Made by a program: the position numbers and the translations under genes. A model generated the notes under the pieces. It saw nothing but the letters and a program-made list of their open reading frames with translations, was not told where the DNA came from and made no database searches. Below, one piece after another: positions 54,587 to 64,000 of a DNA stretch of 64,000 nucleotides. Positions within the stretch are counted from its first letter, which is position 1, and each line of letters begins with the position of its first letter. Source of the stretch: Triatoma infestans (lineage: Eukaryota > Arthropoda > Insecta > Hemiptera > Reduviidae); contig JAAEAF010000406.1 of assembly GCA_011037195.1 (NCBI GenBank), positions 62,001 through 126,000 on the forward strand. Direction: 5' to 3'.

Positions 54587-57500
54587 CTAAATGAACCTAT
54601 ATATATTAATATCTTTTAAAAAAGCAAATAGCCTCCTTGTATAAGGAGAACCCTCTTGTAGAATCGCGCGCTTGTCATGTGGCAGGCCTGCTCTCTCTCT
54701 GTCTCTGCGCAGAGCCTGACACCCTTCCAACACGTGCGCCACTGTTAGCCTTTCTCGGCATCGAGGACATCTCGGCCTTCTCCCTCCTACAAGGAGGTGC
54801 CCATGTGTCACACGTGTATGACCAATCCTCAGCCTCGTCAAAATTACTGAATCATGCCGCGGGTAATTCTCGACTGTAATACTTTGCACATGTGGTTTAA
54901 TATCTTTGAACTTCTCATTTATCCTGTCCCACTGACATTGCCATTTTTTATTAATAATTTGTTTCATATATATTTGTAGGTCAGTGGGACGTACTGGCGT
55001 TACAGCATCTGTTTGTGTAGAGGCAGCTCGTTTGGCCGCCTCGTCCGCCCGTTCATTACCGGACACACCAATGTGGCCCGGCACCCAGGCGAACGTCACA
55101 AATTGACCACATGCGCTTAATTGCAGCAGTAACCTGTAGATATTTAAGACCATTGGGTCTGTCGAGAATTTATCCCGGAGAGCCATTAGTGCACTTAATG
55201 AGTCCGTCAATATAAGAGATTTTTTATAATTATTTTTCTCTATTAATTCTAGGGCTTGGCAAATAGCAAATGTCTCGGCCGTGTACACAGATGCATAATG
55301 CGGGAGTGTCCAACTTATGGTAACTCCTTCCGTGTACACAGCACTTCCCACTCCGTCACCTATCTTAGACCCGTCTGTATATATAGGTCGAGAATCATAA
55401 TAAAAGTTTAAGATTTCTAATAGTTTTTGTCTGTAGACGACGGGTGGTGTCTCCTCTTTTTTATAAATTGCCAGGTCCATACGGACGCTTGCAGAGGGTA
55501 GGGACCAGGGAGGAGAAGGCGGAAATCCCCACTCCTCCACTGGACCTAATTCTATTCCCTCCGCGTCTAGTAGCTCTTTAGCTCGGACCCCAAGGGGTCG
55601 CGTCCGCGTGCGTTGTTGACGGAAATTTTGTTCATGTGGGCTCTCGAATAGGGTGGGAAATAAGCTATGAAATCGCTTTCCCCATATTCCGGCGATGTAG
55701 GTCAGAGTAAGCTGTTCTCTTCTAAGCTGAGGAGGCAGCATTCCCGACTCTACATAAAGGCTCTGTAAAGGACTAGTCCGGAAGGCGCCTGTGAATAATC
55801 TAATTCCTTCATTATAAACTCTGTCTAGTGATAACAGGCGTGACTTGCGTGCTGAGCTATATACTGGCGCTCCATATTCTAGTTTGGAACGGGTAAGTGT
55901 AGTAAAAATGCGTTTTAAAATTTCCCGCTCCGTTCCCCATTTGTAACTACCAAGAAATTTCAAAATATCGAGGGTTCTCCTTGCTTTTCTATAAGTATAG
56001 TCTATGTGATCCTGCCAGTTTAACTTAGTATCGAATATGAGGCCTAGGAAACGGATACTTGTTTTATATTGGATCGGTGTGCCGTTCAGTAACAATAATG
56101 GGGGACTATGGTTTTGCCTTAAACGGCAGAAGTGTAGGCACACCGTCTTAGTCTTAGAGAATTTAAATCCATTCCTAGACGCCTCATCAGCCACTCTATC
56201 TACTGCCTGTTGTAGGGTTTCTCGGACCTCACCCAAGTCACTACCTGACAGATAAAGGGCGAGATCATCAACATATAATGAAATTTGGAGAGGGTCTCCT
56301 ACAACTTCGGCTAGACTATTTACCGCCATCGTGAACAGTGTAACACTTAGTACCGATCCCTGTGGAATTCCATTTTCTAAGACATGTGGGTCCGAAAGGA
56401 CCGACCCCAGACGGACTCGGAACCTTCGTGACTCTAAAAAGCCACGAAGGAACCTTGGTAGTTTCCCTCTCAACCCCCATTCGTGACACTTCCGCAGAAT
56501 CGCATATCTCCACGTCGTATCAAAAGCCTTCTCTAAGTCGAAGAACACGGCCAGCACGTGCTCTCTATGCATAAATGCATTTTGCACATAGGCCTCCAGA
56601 TGGCTCATCTGATCCAACGTGGAACGATATCTGCGAAATCCCGCTTGATGCTGGCTATAAAGTCCTCTTATTTCTAACAAGTATACCAATCTATAGTTAA
56701 TTATAGATTCGAGGACCTTACTCAAGCAAGTAGTCAACGAAATGGGTCTATAACTAGAGGGGTCACTAGGGTCTTTTCCTTCTTTAGGGATCGGTATAAT
56801 GATTGCCTCTCGCCAACCATCAGGATATTGGCCGGTCTCCCATATGCTATTGAACAACCGGAGAAGATCTTCCTTCCCGGCTGCGCCTATATTTCTTATC
56901 ATAGCATACGGGATTCTATCTATCCCTGGAGCAGAGTCTTTACATTTTTTTAAAGCATTTTCTAGTTCATGGATGGTCAGCGGTTCATTGTACGCTTCAT
57001 TGATGGCGGTGTCAAAGTCGAGTGGCTGTTGCTCCGCGTCACATTTTGTCCGGAGGAATTCGGCCGAATACCCTTGTGAGCTGGACACTTTGGCAAAGTG
57101 TCTGGCAAAGGCCTCAGCCACATCCTCCGGCTTGGTGACGACGACATCATTGATTTTTAGTATTGGTATCAACGGGGTTCTACGACTGCCAGAGAGAGTT
57201 TTAATCTTATCCCACACCTCCTTTAAGGTAGATGATGTGGAGATTGTAGACACGTAGGAGGTAAGGGTTTCCTTTTTCGCTTGTCTGATTAGTTGCTTCT
57301 CTCTGGCTTTTAATCTTTTAAAGTTAATTAGATTTTCCTCCGTCGGATACCTTTTAAATCTATTTAAAGCCTGCTTTTTGGCCGCATTTGCTACCTTGCA
57401 TTCTGGAGTCCACCACGGGACGGGAGGTCTTGTGACTCTCCCACCAACCATCGGTATGGAACTAGCGGCCGCATCAACTAACGCCTGTGTAAACATGTTT

Positions 57501-58294
57501 GTATCAAGGGTGACATCCCCTGTGAAATTTGGAGTCACCACTCTGGTGGCGTAAGCAGGCCAGTTTGCTTTTTTGATGTCGTATCTCCAGGGTATCACAT
57601 AATCAGACCTGGAGATGGAGCTCGATACTAATATTGGAAAGTGGTCACTATGGTATAGGTCATCAAGTGTGGTCCATTCCAAGCGAACAGCAATGGTGGG
57701 TGTTGCTACACTCAGGTCAATTGCACTGAAACCACCTGAGTGTGCGTTAAAGCGTGTTGCATCACCACTGTTGAGGAGCATCATGTTAGAATTATCAATA
57801 ATTTCCTCAAGAGTTCTGCCACGCGCATCAGTATTGGCTGATCCCCACCAGGTGTTATGAGCATTGAAATCACCCATTAATAACACCGGGGAAGGGAGTT
57901 GTGACAGCAGATTCTCCAGGTCACTTCTCCGCCAGAATATATCTGGTAGGTAAATGCTAACTAAAGTGACCTGCAGTGGTATAGCTAGACGCACGGCAAC
58001 AGCTTGTAAGTTGGTTTGGAGGGGTAGCCGCTTGCTGGGAATATTATCCCTTACACAGACGGCCACACCGCCGTGCGCCCTCCCACCTGGGGCAGGCTGT
58101 ACCTCTTTACTGTATATGACATACCCAGGGATTCGAATGATTTGCCCCGGGCGAATTTTTGTTTCCTGGAGGCACAACCCAAATGGACGGTGTTCCGCCA
58201 CCATTCGGCGTAACCCTTCCATATTACTAGTATAGCCCCGCATATTCCATTGAAGAATGGACTCACACATCGAAACAGTTTGAAGCGACCACAC
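54587..58294 (-). CDS. LINE ORF2: endonuclease, reverse transcriptase, RNase H
   Basis: A 1,235-aa protein for target-primed reverse transcription. The APE-type endonuclease spans residues ~10-230: LQWNMRG, LQETKI (metal-binding E), GDFNAHNTWWGS, and HSDHFPIL near the end. The reverse transcriptase (~480-780) has SYRPISLTTCLSKVLE, FDLEKAFDTTWR, GIPQGSVLS, the catalytic YVDD near residue 672 and FLGLIFDTKLNW. RNase H (~965-1100) shows IYTDGSKIGDG, YTAETFAI, LTDSLSAL and WVPGHIGVSGNERADEA, so D, E, D and H/D are all present. The C-terminus has CPRCRERLTVAHVLEGC (CX2C...HX4C, ~1175). No stop or frameshift. The start may be 58294 or the second ATG (MCESILQWN, 58270), which lies just before the endonuclease. 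The reading begins 89 nt downstream of ORF1, so translation probably needs reinitiation. Confidence 0.95.
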   Translation of the reverse strand: MWSLQTVSMCESILQWNMRGYTSNMEGLRRMVAEHRPFGLCLQETKIRPGQIIRIPGYVIYSKEVQPAPGGRAHGGVAVCVRDNIPSKRLPLQTNLQAVAVRLAIPLQVTLVSIYLPDIFWRRSDLENLLSQLPSPVLLMGDFNAHNTWWGSANTDARGRTLEEIIDNSNMMLLNSGDATRFNAHSGGFSAIDLSVATPTIAVRLEWTTLDDLYHSDHFPILVSSSISRSDYVIPWRYDIKKANWPAYATRVVTPNFTGDVTLDTNMFTQALVDAAASSIPMVGGRVTRPPVPWWTPECKVANAAKKQALNRFKRYPTEENLINFKRLKAREKQLIRQAKKETLTSYVSTISTSSTLKEVWDKIKTLSGSRRTPLIPILKINDVVVTKPEDVAEAFARHFAKVSSSQGYSAEFLRTKCDAEQQPLDFDTAINEAYNEPLTIHELENALKKCKDSAPGIDRIPYAMIRNIGAAGKEDLLRLFNSIWETGQYPDGWREAIIIPIPKEGKDPSDPSSYRPISLTTCLSKVLESIINYRLVYLLEIRGLYSQHQAGFRRYRSTLDQMSHLEAYVQNAFMHREHVLAVFFDLEKAFDTTWRYAILRKCHEWGLRGKLPRFLRGFLESRRFRVRLGSVLSDPHVLENGIPQGSVLSVTLFTMAVNSLAEVVGDPLQISLYVDDLALYLSGSDLGEVRETLQQAVDRVADEASRNGFKFSKTKTVCLHFCRLRQNHSPPLLLLNGTPIQYKTSIRFLGLIFDTKLNWQDHIDYTYRKARRTLDILKFLGSYKWGTEREILKRIFTTLTRSKLEYGAPVYSSARKSRLLSLDRVYNEGIRLFTGAFRTSPLQSLYVESGMLPPQLRREQLTLTYIAGIWGKRFHSLFPTLFESPHEQNFRQQRTRTRPLGVRAKELLDAEGIELGPVEEWGFPPSPPWSLPSASVRMDLAIYKKEETPPVVYRQKLLEILNFYYDSRPIYTDGSKIGDGVGSAVYTEGVTISWTLPHYASVYTAETFAICQALELIEKNNYKKSLILTDSLSALMALRDKFSTDPMVLNIYRLLLQLSACGQFVTFAWVPGHIGVSGNERADEAAKRAASTQTDAVTPVRPTDLQIYMKQIINKKWQCQWDRINEKFKDIKPHVQSITVENYPRHDSVILTRLRIGHTRVTHGHLLVGGRRPRCPRCRERLTVAHVLEGCQALRRDRERAGLPHDKRAILQEGSPYTRRLFAFLKDINIYRFI

Positions 58295-58383
58295 ATGGCA
58301 GAATTTTGCTTATAGTGTTACTACGAATATATATATAATGCATTAGATACATGGATACTGATGTAATCATTATTATTACCTAT

Positions 58384-60066
58384 TCAGTCAGTGGCACACT
58401 GTTTCCTAGGCTTGCCTTTTGGCCAGCCTTTTTTCCTTCTTCTAGGAGGATGGTCTGAAGTGCTCCCACCCTCCGACTCAGAGGCCTCAATATCCGTCCC
58501 CAGCAGCTGCCATTGCTGCTTCGGAGAGCGGACATCACGGCCGGAGGACGTTTGTCCTCGGATAGGTTTGATGCTCCTCCCCCTCACACTTACTGTGTTT
58601 GGGGGTGGCATCATCAACCCACTACTTCTTTTTCTTCTAGGGGAGCGTTTCGGTGGAGTAACCACCTTCCATTCCCCTTCTGAAACGTTTGCTTGTTTTG
58701 GTGGGGTTAATCCCACCTTTGTACCACTCCCACTGTTAGTGGGGGTGATTATAGGTAGCCTTACGGCTACCGGTGCCCCTTGAGGGGCATTTTGTTTGGG
58801 TGGTGGGATCTCTCCCACCTTTAAAATAGCTCCCCTTAAGGCTGGGGAAGGGCCGTTTATAGATTGCCCCTGGTTATTCGCAGGGGCTGGAAGAAAGTGT
58901 GCCACTGACAAGGGTGTCCTCATTTTTTCCGCATATGAAGCTTCTTTAATAACATAAGATTTGCTTTCGACAATTGCCTTTGCCTCATGATAAGGCAATT
59001 GTTGAAGAGTTTTTACTTTTTGAATTTCTTTCTCCTTAGACAAAATTGGACACCCCGAGGATCTGGCATTATGTTCTCCGCCACAGTTTATACAAGTTAT
59101 TGGCGGTGTGCAGTCGCCCTCATGTTTGGGCTTACCACACACGCACAGCGCTTCTGGAGCCTTGCACTTCATAGAAGTGTGCCCGAACCTTTGGCAATTG
59201 AAGCACCTCATAGGTGAAGGTATATACGGGCGTACTTTCAATTTGTAGAAAGCGGCTTCTACCATCTGTGGCGGTCTTGGACGGTCGAAGGTGAGAACGA
59301 GCGAGGCAGTATCCACTAGGGATCCTTCATGCCGCCGCTTAATCCTCCTCACCTCCACCACTCCCTGCTCGGCCAGACCCACTTTAATATCGTCTAGACT
59401 ACTGTTTAAGAAGTCCCGACAAGTAATCACCCCTTGTGAGGTGTTCAAGCGCTTGTGGGGACCTGCTTCTAGATCAGCATCCATGTATTTTTGCAGGTTT
59501 AATATGGCTCTTATTTGAGTGCGGTTTTCCGCTTCAATGCAAATGGAGCCATCGTTGAGTTTCCTAATGCTCTTGGTTTTGCCCAAAGTACTTTTAATAA
59601 AATTATAAAGTTTGAAGGAACATTCATTTGTGAATGAACCTTCCTTCTTTTTTACCACAAAAAACCTACCCCAGTTGTCCTCTTCTAGATCAATAAATTT
59701 AAAAACTGACTCATTTTCCTTCCTGTTGCCGCCCCTGGCTTTCTTCCTTGGCGGGGAAGAGGGGCTATACGGTTGCAGTGTGAACTGCATCTCAGACGAT
59801 TTTCCTATAGTATTATCCTTGTCCATGCCAGGTCGTTCTTCCATTGAAACTGTCGATTGGGGATTAGTTGGATGGGGAGTTGGAAGGATGGGATATAGGG
59901 TTTGAGTTTGGTTAGGGAAAGGATTGGGGTTTAGGAGCTGGTGAGTTGGTGGGCTAGGCCCAGAAATGTTATGATTTTCCATATTAATCATAAACAGTTC
60001 ATCGAGGTACGTGGTCCCGCCTCCTCGGACGATCAAATGCACCCGGTTACTATCCGGGTGGACCAT
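58384..60066 (-). CDS. LINE ORF1: gag-like nucleic-acid-binding protein
   Basis: 560 aa. A Pro/Asn-rich N-terminus (residues ~35-75) is followed by a basic PPRKKARGG stretch (~107), a central region (LEEDNWGRFFVVKKKEG, FKLYNFIKSTLGKTKSIRK) that resembles the RNA-recognition-type domain of I/jockey ORF1 proteins, and three zinc knuckles: CFNCQRFGHTSMKC (~288), CVCGKPKHEGDC and CINCGGEHNARSSGC. The C-terminal part is low-complexity and basic, ending RRRKKGWPKGKPRKQCATD. Expected role: RNP formation with the element's RNA. Possible starts: 60066 (MVHPDSN) or the downstream MINMENHN pair near 59988. Intact frame, same strand and order as expected relative to ORF2. Confidence 0.9.
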   Translation of the reverse strand: MVHPDSNRVHLIVRGGGTTYLDELFMINMENHNISGPSPPTHQLLNPNPFPNQTQTLYPILPTPHPTNPQSTVSMEERPGMDKDNTIGKSSEMQFTLQPYSPSSPPRKKARGGNRKENESVFKFIDLEEDNWGRFFVVKKKEGSFTNECSFKLYNFIKSTLGKTKSIRKLNDGSICIEAENRTQIRAILNLQKYMDADLEAGPHKRLNTSQGVITCRDFLNSSLDDIKVGLAEQGVVEVRRIKRRHEGSLVDTASLVLTFDRPRPPQMVEAAFYKLKVRPYIPSPMRCFNCQRFGHTSMKCKAPEALCVCGKPKHEGDCTPPITCINCGGEHNARSSGCPILSKEKEIQKVKTLQQLPYHEAKAIVESKSYVIKEASYAEKMRTPLSVAHFLPAPANNQGQSINGPSPALRGAILKVGEIPPPKQNAPQGAPVAVRLPIITPTNSGSGTKVGLTPPKQANVSEGEWKVVTPPKRSPRRKRSSGLMMPPPNTVSVRGRSIKPIRGQTSSGRDVRSPKQQWQLLGTDIEASESEGGSTSDHPPRRRKKGWPKGKPRKQCATD

Positions 60067-60655
60067 CGCACCCCGATATAGTCAGGTGCCGCGGAAGACA
60101 GCGTTCCGTTACCGAAGCACCGACCCGTGTCCCCGCGGCCCCCCTCCTAACCCTAGGAACCCGCCTGAGGCGGAATTCCCTAGCCTTCCTGGAGTCGGGC
60201 TATCCCCCAGGTAGAGCTCTCGGGTGAAGCCGAGGCCAAAGACATGTGTTGGGATCGGACGCCCGCAGGTCGTCGTCTCCCTCAATGCCCAGGATCCCCT
60301 TTTCCACCCTAGCCCCAAAGCCTCGTGCCGGCAAGCACGAGGGAGAGATATTTATACTCCGAGCTCTCAACGAGTGCGTATACTTGTTCGTGCAGTGTGT
60401 GTAGTCGTCTGTAAAGTGTCGAGTGTTCAGGTGTGAGTGAGTGTGTGTGGTGGGGAGCTCAAGTTTACCTGTGGGTGCGCTGTACCCAAGTAGTTGCACA
60501 CATCAACTATCTCTGCAGGTCCTATGTGTAGTGTGTAGTGTAAAGGGTGTCAGTATGTATGTATATTGTAATGTTGTTAGGCTGGGATACCGCAGGGACG
60601 CCTAGATCCCTGAAGAAGTGGCTAGTCCACTTCCCCCTACGGGGATTAGCTGCAA
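60067..60655 (-). promoter_or_regulatory. GC-rich 5' UTR / internal promoter region of the LINE
   Basis: Distinctly GC-rich between AT-rich flanks, with short upstream ATGs and small palindromes such as CCGGGTGGACC...CACCCGG near the ORF1 start (60045-60066) and CTAGTCCACTTCC...GGGGATTAGC near 60620-60650, which I take as the approximate 5' end. A TATA-like GAGTATAAATATC lies on the minus strand (60363-60351). Confidence 0.5.
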
Positions 60656-62673
60656 TTGTTTTCTTTAAACTTATTATAGTAATTACACATGTATTTGTAG
60701 TTCTATCAATTTTATTTTGCTTCTTACAAAACGGTTTCGGAGAAATTGTTTTTTGCAGTTTTTCTTGGAGAATTTTATATTTGAAGAAAATTTATCCCTT
60801 AAATATGAAAAAACTGCATATGAGATATTTTTGCCTTCTTTTTTTAAATTCAAAGTCAAAAGCTTTAATGATAGTGCAGAGATGACATGTAAATGTACAT
60901 TTGCAATAATTCCTGAAGTCCCTAAGGATTAACTAATGACCATAGTAGTGGATGGCGGTATTACTCTTCTGATTTCCTTTCTTTAATGACCTGGTTCCTC
61001 TAGGTCGCGCTTACCGCCGCCCTCCGGCCTCTGCACACTGTAGTCTACCCATTCCTGTTACTCTTGGCTCACATCTAGTACCCACAATTTAACTTCCCCC
61101 TTCACTTTGGCAATGATTAATTACTTTCTCCCACCCTTCCCACAGGATCATTATTATTAATTAAGACTGACAACTTTAAAAAAATATTTAATTGTTCCTT
61201 TAAAACGAAGAAAAATCGTTCTATTACTCCCTCCTCGATTCACTCACTGTCACTTATGGAAAGATCACAAGGTCAGTGATTCTTTCTACCCTGGGCCTGT
61301 GCAACATCCTCCACGGTCTCCTTACCAGTGGTCGCTAGGATTTTGCCGCTCAATCTCCTTGCAGAGATGAGCATAAGCATAAGAAAGAGGGAATGATGGT
61401 CCTTGATGATCCGGAGTTATCCATTCAGATGCCTCCTGCTCTTGTAAATGTAAGGGTGTTGTGAGGAGATGTAGGTTGTTGCTTGATGAGTGATAAATAA
61501 CACCTTAAGATTTGGTTTAAGATATATAATTGATATATATGTATATGACTGACTGCCAAGGACTTTACACTAACTGAACTGACAGACTGACGTGGCTAAG
61601 AAGATATGAACGGAGCGATGTTAAACTGATGTGTAAATCAACAGAATTCTATCTGAATGATGTCTCATGATGTCTCATTGCCTATCTCTCATATATATAT
61701 ATATATACTGGCCGAGCCTCTCCTCTCTTTGCGAGAGGGGCTGTTTCTCTCCGCTAGAGTGGATGAGTGGTGGGGGTTCACTACCCCTACAGTGTCCTCG
61801 CCTCAACGAGGTCATATGGAATCCAAACTGATAAGTAGGGGAGAGAACTGGTCGGGAGACTGTGAAGAATTGACCAAAGGTGTTAGGAAATTTAAAGACT
61901 TTATGGAGTTCGCTCGAGAAGTTGCGGTAATAAGAAGGACTAGACGGATAAGTAGAGGTCCGCCTCCCCCTGGCAGGGGCGGTAACTTACCTACTAAGGC
62001 CAAATGACCATAGGCACCGGTTATGGCGCTATGCGCTAGGTACGGTGGCCTGTTGTCAGTTTGGGTACAGAATACCCGCTTCATCTGAATGGCATGTGAA
62101 TCCCAGCCTAGCCAAGAGGATGTTGCAAAACCGTAGGCTGTGGTCAGGCTTCGCTTTTCCAGGGCCGGGCCAGCGACCATTCTAGGCCTTTACGTACGTG
62201 ACTCGCTCTCTCTGCAAAATGGTACCACGGAATCATGTATCAGCCTGGCAGAGCTTGCTCTGCACTCACGAGCTGAGGAAAGGTTTCGTAGAATCGAGGA
62301 CTCACAGGAACGATGGTAGAGTCCAAGTGATCTGTTTTGTGGGCGGGAGTTGGTTTGTTTGCCTACAGGAATACTTCCGCCTTCTCCCACCCCCTCACAA
62401 TGTTTTGTCTGTTTGTCAGTTCGTTTCCCATTAAATTAACTAATTTGATTTCGTTTATTGTTCTCGGTCACTCTTCTCTATTAAGCTCATTTACTGCAAG
62501 TTCCAGCACCTGTTATATCATCTGAAATATCCATTTCAACGGCAGTCTCTACCCATCTCCACCACGGATATATATTTTACCTGAATGTGTGAATGTGACA
62601 AAACCTATGTTCTTTAAAGTGTACTTCCGGTTAACCTATTTTCTTCGAACTTAATATTACCTAGTTGGTGAAC
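60656..62673. other. unassigned stretch with a GC-richer block at 61690-62330
   Basis: 60656-61500 shows no gene. 61690-62330 is GC-richer and holds a 116-codon ORF (61657-62007) ending CEELTKGVRKFKDFMEFARE and RRTRRISRGPPPPGRGGNLP. I recognise no family; a retroelement fragment is plausible because of its composition and abrupt edges. Confidence 0.3.
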
Positions 62674-62896
62674 CTTTGGTCGGAATAGGATGTCTGTGGA
62701 AAAACTTAGTTATTTCCCTTTAAGGTTATTGTCCGATTTTTGTTCGGACTGCGGTGAATCTTAGATGGATTAGACCCGGGTCTGAATATTTGTTTTAGAA
62801 CCGGTTTGTTGTTGTTTTTCTTGGGGTAGCTATATGGGCGCATGGGCTTTGGATAGCGTAGGGTTTGGTTCTTCCCCACAGACAAATAATAATAAA
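62674..62896 (+). mobile_element. LINE family A 3' tail
   Basis: TTAAGGTTATTGTCCGATTT, GGACTGCGGTGAATCTTAGA, GGATAGCGTAGGGTTTGG and (AAT)n match the copy at 6855-7294. Imperfect flanking duplication TAGTTGGTGAAC / TAGTTGTAAAC (62662-62673, 62897-62907). Confidence 0.8.
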
Positions 62897-62907
62897 TAGT
62901 TGTAAAC

Positions 62908-63519
62908 ATGCACTGTACTGGATTGGTACTTGAGGAAAGCTTCCATGTTTGTAGAAGAATGGAAAATTCAAGAAAATTTCCAGAAAATCGCGAGAAACTG
63001 AATAAAAAAAAAGAATCAATTCGTGAAGATCACTTACGGTTGGAGGATTTTGACCGAAACTTTAGCGATAGCGGTACTTAATTCTTTTTTAGGAACAATT
63101 GCAAGAAGCTCAAACTTGATATTCTATTTAGATACTACCATTGCATCTGACATGAAAATCACAACATGGACAGCCAACATCCATCAATCGCAACTGTGAT
63201 TTTATTGAATAGATTTTTCAGTTTTTCCGTTTTCTTAAAATAGACTCCAATGTTTTTTCTATAAAGTTCGTATCATCATCAACATCATCATCATCATCAT
63301 TATCATCATACATAGGCACCAATCACTTTTGTTTGGAAAAATGTTTTGTTGGGATTAGATTTTGGAATGATGTGGGAGATGACGCTATTTTAACATTCTT
63401 CTAATGTATCATTTCAGTATAATTTATGTTTCTACCATCTATATAATATTTATGTACATTACAAGCCCGGCTATAATACTAATTTGCAAAAATTTGGACA
63501 ATACAATACTGGAAAGTAA
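62908..63519. repeat. degenerate HINE-like sequence and (ATC)n microsatellite
   Basis: TTCAAACTTGATATTC...TTTAG-type landmarks (63110-63135) survive. (ATC)n lies at 63276-63308. No gene. Confidence 0.4.
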
Positions 63520-64000
63520 AAACTGGTTGACAATTTATTTATTTATTTATTTTTTCTGCATCTGCACAACTTTATACATTAGCAAATGTGTATGTACAAT
63601 ATAATATAAAATTGTGTCACTGAGCTTAGGTTCACGTGGCCAATGACGTCTTAAAGGACGTAGAGGTTTGTCAGGGAGGAAAGATGTGAAGACTGTTTGA
63701 GCAAGAGTGTTTGGTGAAGCTGTAGGCTTTTATGAAAATTTTGGAATCGGGAATGAATTAGATCACTGAGGAAGGGAATAAGGATCATGATAAGAATGGG
63801 ATTGAAGACATAATAGGGTGTGTTAACGATTCAGCGAAGGACTTTGGATTGGAAGGATTGTATAGATTGTACATTGGAAGATTTTGCGGAGCCCGACAAT
63901 TCTGCTCCATTTGTTCATATCGGTCTAAGTAGTGTTTTTAAAGTGGTCTGAATTGGTTCTGTACCAACATGGTAGATTTAGGTCCAAGGGGTCTCCAACT
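63520..64000 (-). pseudogene. jockey-type LINE C-terminal fragment, runs off the window
   Basis: On the minus strand, from the window edge: AWRP-like debris, then IYTIIQSKVLR, IVNTPYYVFNP, FHKSLQLHQTLL and a terminal SLTNLYVL / RHWPRELKLSD style ending near 63620. The colinear copy at 36890-37690 shares the ending (NPSRRLKRHWPRD). Stops interrupt it. The rest lies beyond base 64000. A/T-rich 3' tail near 63530-63560. Confidence 0.65.

Larger units (their letters stand above)
54100..60655 (-). mobile_element. apparently intact I-superfamily non-LTR retrotransposon (family B)
   Basis: About 6.5 kb on the minus strand: GC-rich 5' UTR (60655-60067), ORF1 (60066-58384), an 89-nt gap, ORF2 (58294-54587) and a 3' UTR with four hairpins and an 18-bp minisatellite (54586-~54100). 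Both ORFs are uninterrupted. RNase H and CCHC downstream of RT, plus a CCHC-bearing ORF1, place it in the I superfamily rather than in the jockey clade. Both ends are approximate because I could not find a target-site duplication. Base composition is clearly richer in G+C than the flanks. Confidence 0.85.

Noticed and set aside
56799..57257. 152-aa plus-strand ORF and other plus ORFs across 54.6-60.2 kb
   Set aside because: Antisense shadows of the LINE ORF1 and ORF2.
61657..62180. Overlapping 116-aa and 122-aa ORFs as genes
   Set aside because: No recognised family in either strand; kept only as an unassigned GC-rich block.

Overview
The window reads as repeat-dominated, AT-rich intergenic DNA from an animal, most probably an arthropod. 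The evidence is the jockey/I/RTE-like LINE remnants, the tRNA-derived SINEs, and a Helentron/DINE-1-like family that is the commonest repeat here. I found no host protein gene, rRNA, true tRNA gene or CRISPR array that I can defend. Species cannot be decided from the sequence alone.

Layout. 0-10 kb: a HINE (non-autonomous Helentron) copy split by a truncated LINE, LTR- or promoter-like stretches, a second LINE tail, and a tRNA-SINE split by an 889-bp element. 11-24 kb: SINEs, a palindromic repeat, a 32-bp minisatellite, a gag-like or exon-like relic, a complete HINE, a 599-bp long-TIR element, and an RTE-like LINE end with a perfect 14-bp target duplication. 26-33 kb: palindromic elements with hammerhead-ribozyme-like motifs, a LINE 3' end whose untranslated region holds covarying hairpins, a three-level nest (palindromic element, TA-flanked MITE, SINE), and a long inverted repeat split by a HINE. 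34-46 kb: LINE remnants with RT and RNase H, jockey-type RT, a nuclease-like relic, and HINEs with nested MITE and LINE insertions. 47-53 kb: a SINE split by a second copy of the same 0.9-kb element, a quiet stretch, and a palindromic repeat split by a LINE. 54-60.6 kb: one apparently intact I-superfamily LINE on the minus strand, with a 560-aa ORF1 (gag-like, CCHC knuckles) and a 1,235-aa ORF2 (endonuclease, reverse transcriptase, RNase H, CCHC). 60.6-64 kb: unassigned DNA, a LINE tail and a jockey-type C-terminus running off the window.

How the pieces work together. The intact LINE at 54-60 kb carries every function needed for its own target-primed retrotransposition. The truncated LINEs and SINEs, many with target-site duplications, show repeated LINE-type integration here. 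The HINEs, MITEs and palindromic repeats are non-autonomous and no matching transposase, Rep/helicase or Penelope-type RT is present, so they would have been mobilised from elsewhere. The two most interesting RNA-level signals are the repeated hairpins with a near-constant loop and covarying stems in the LINE 3' untranslated regions, and the hammerhead-like cores in the two palindromic families.
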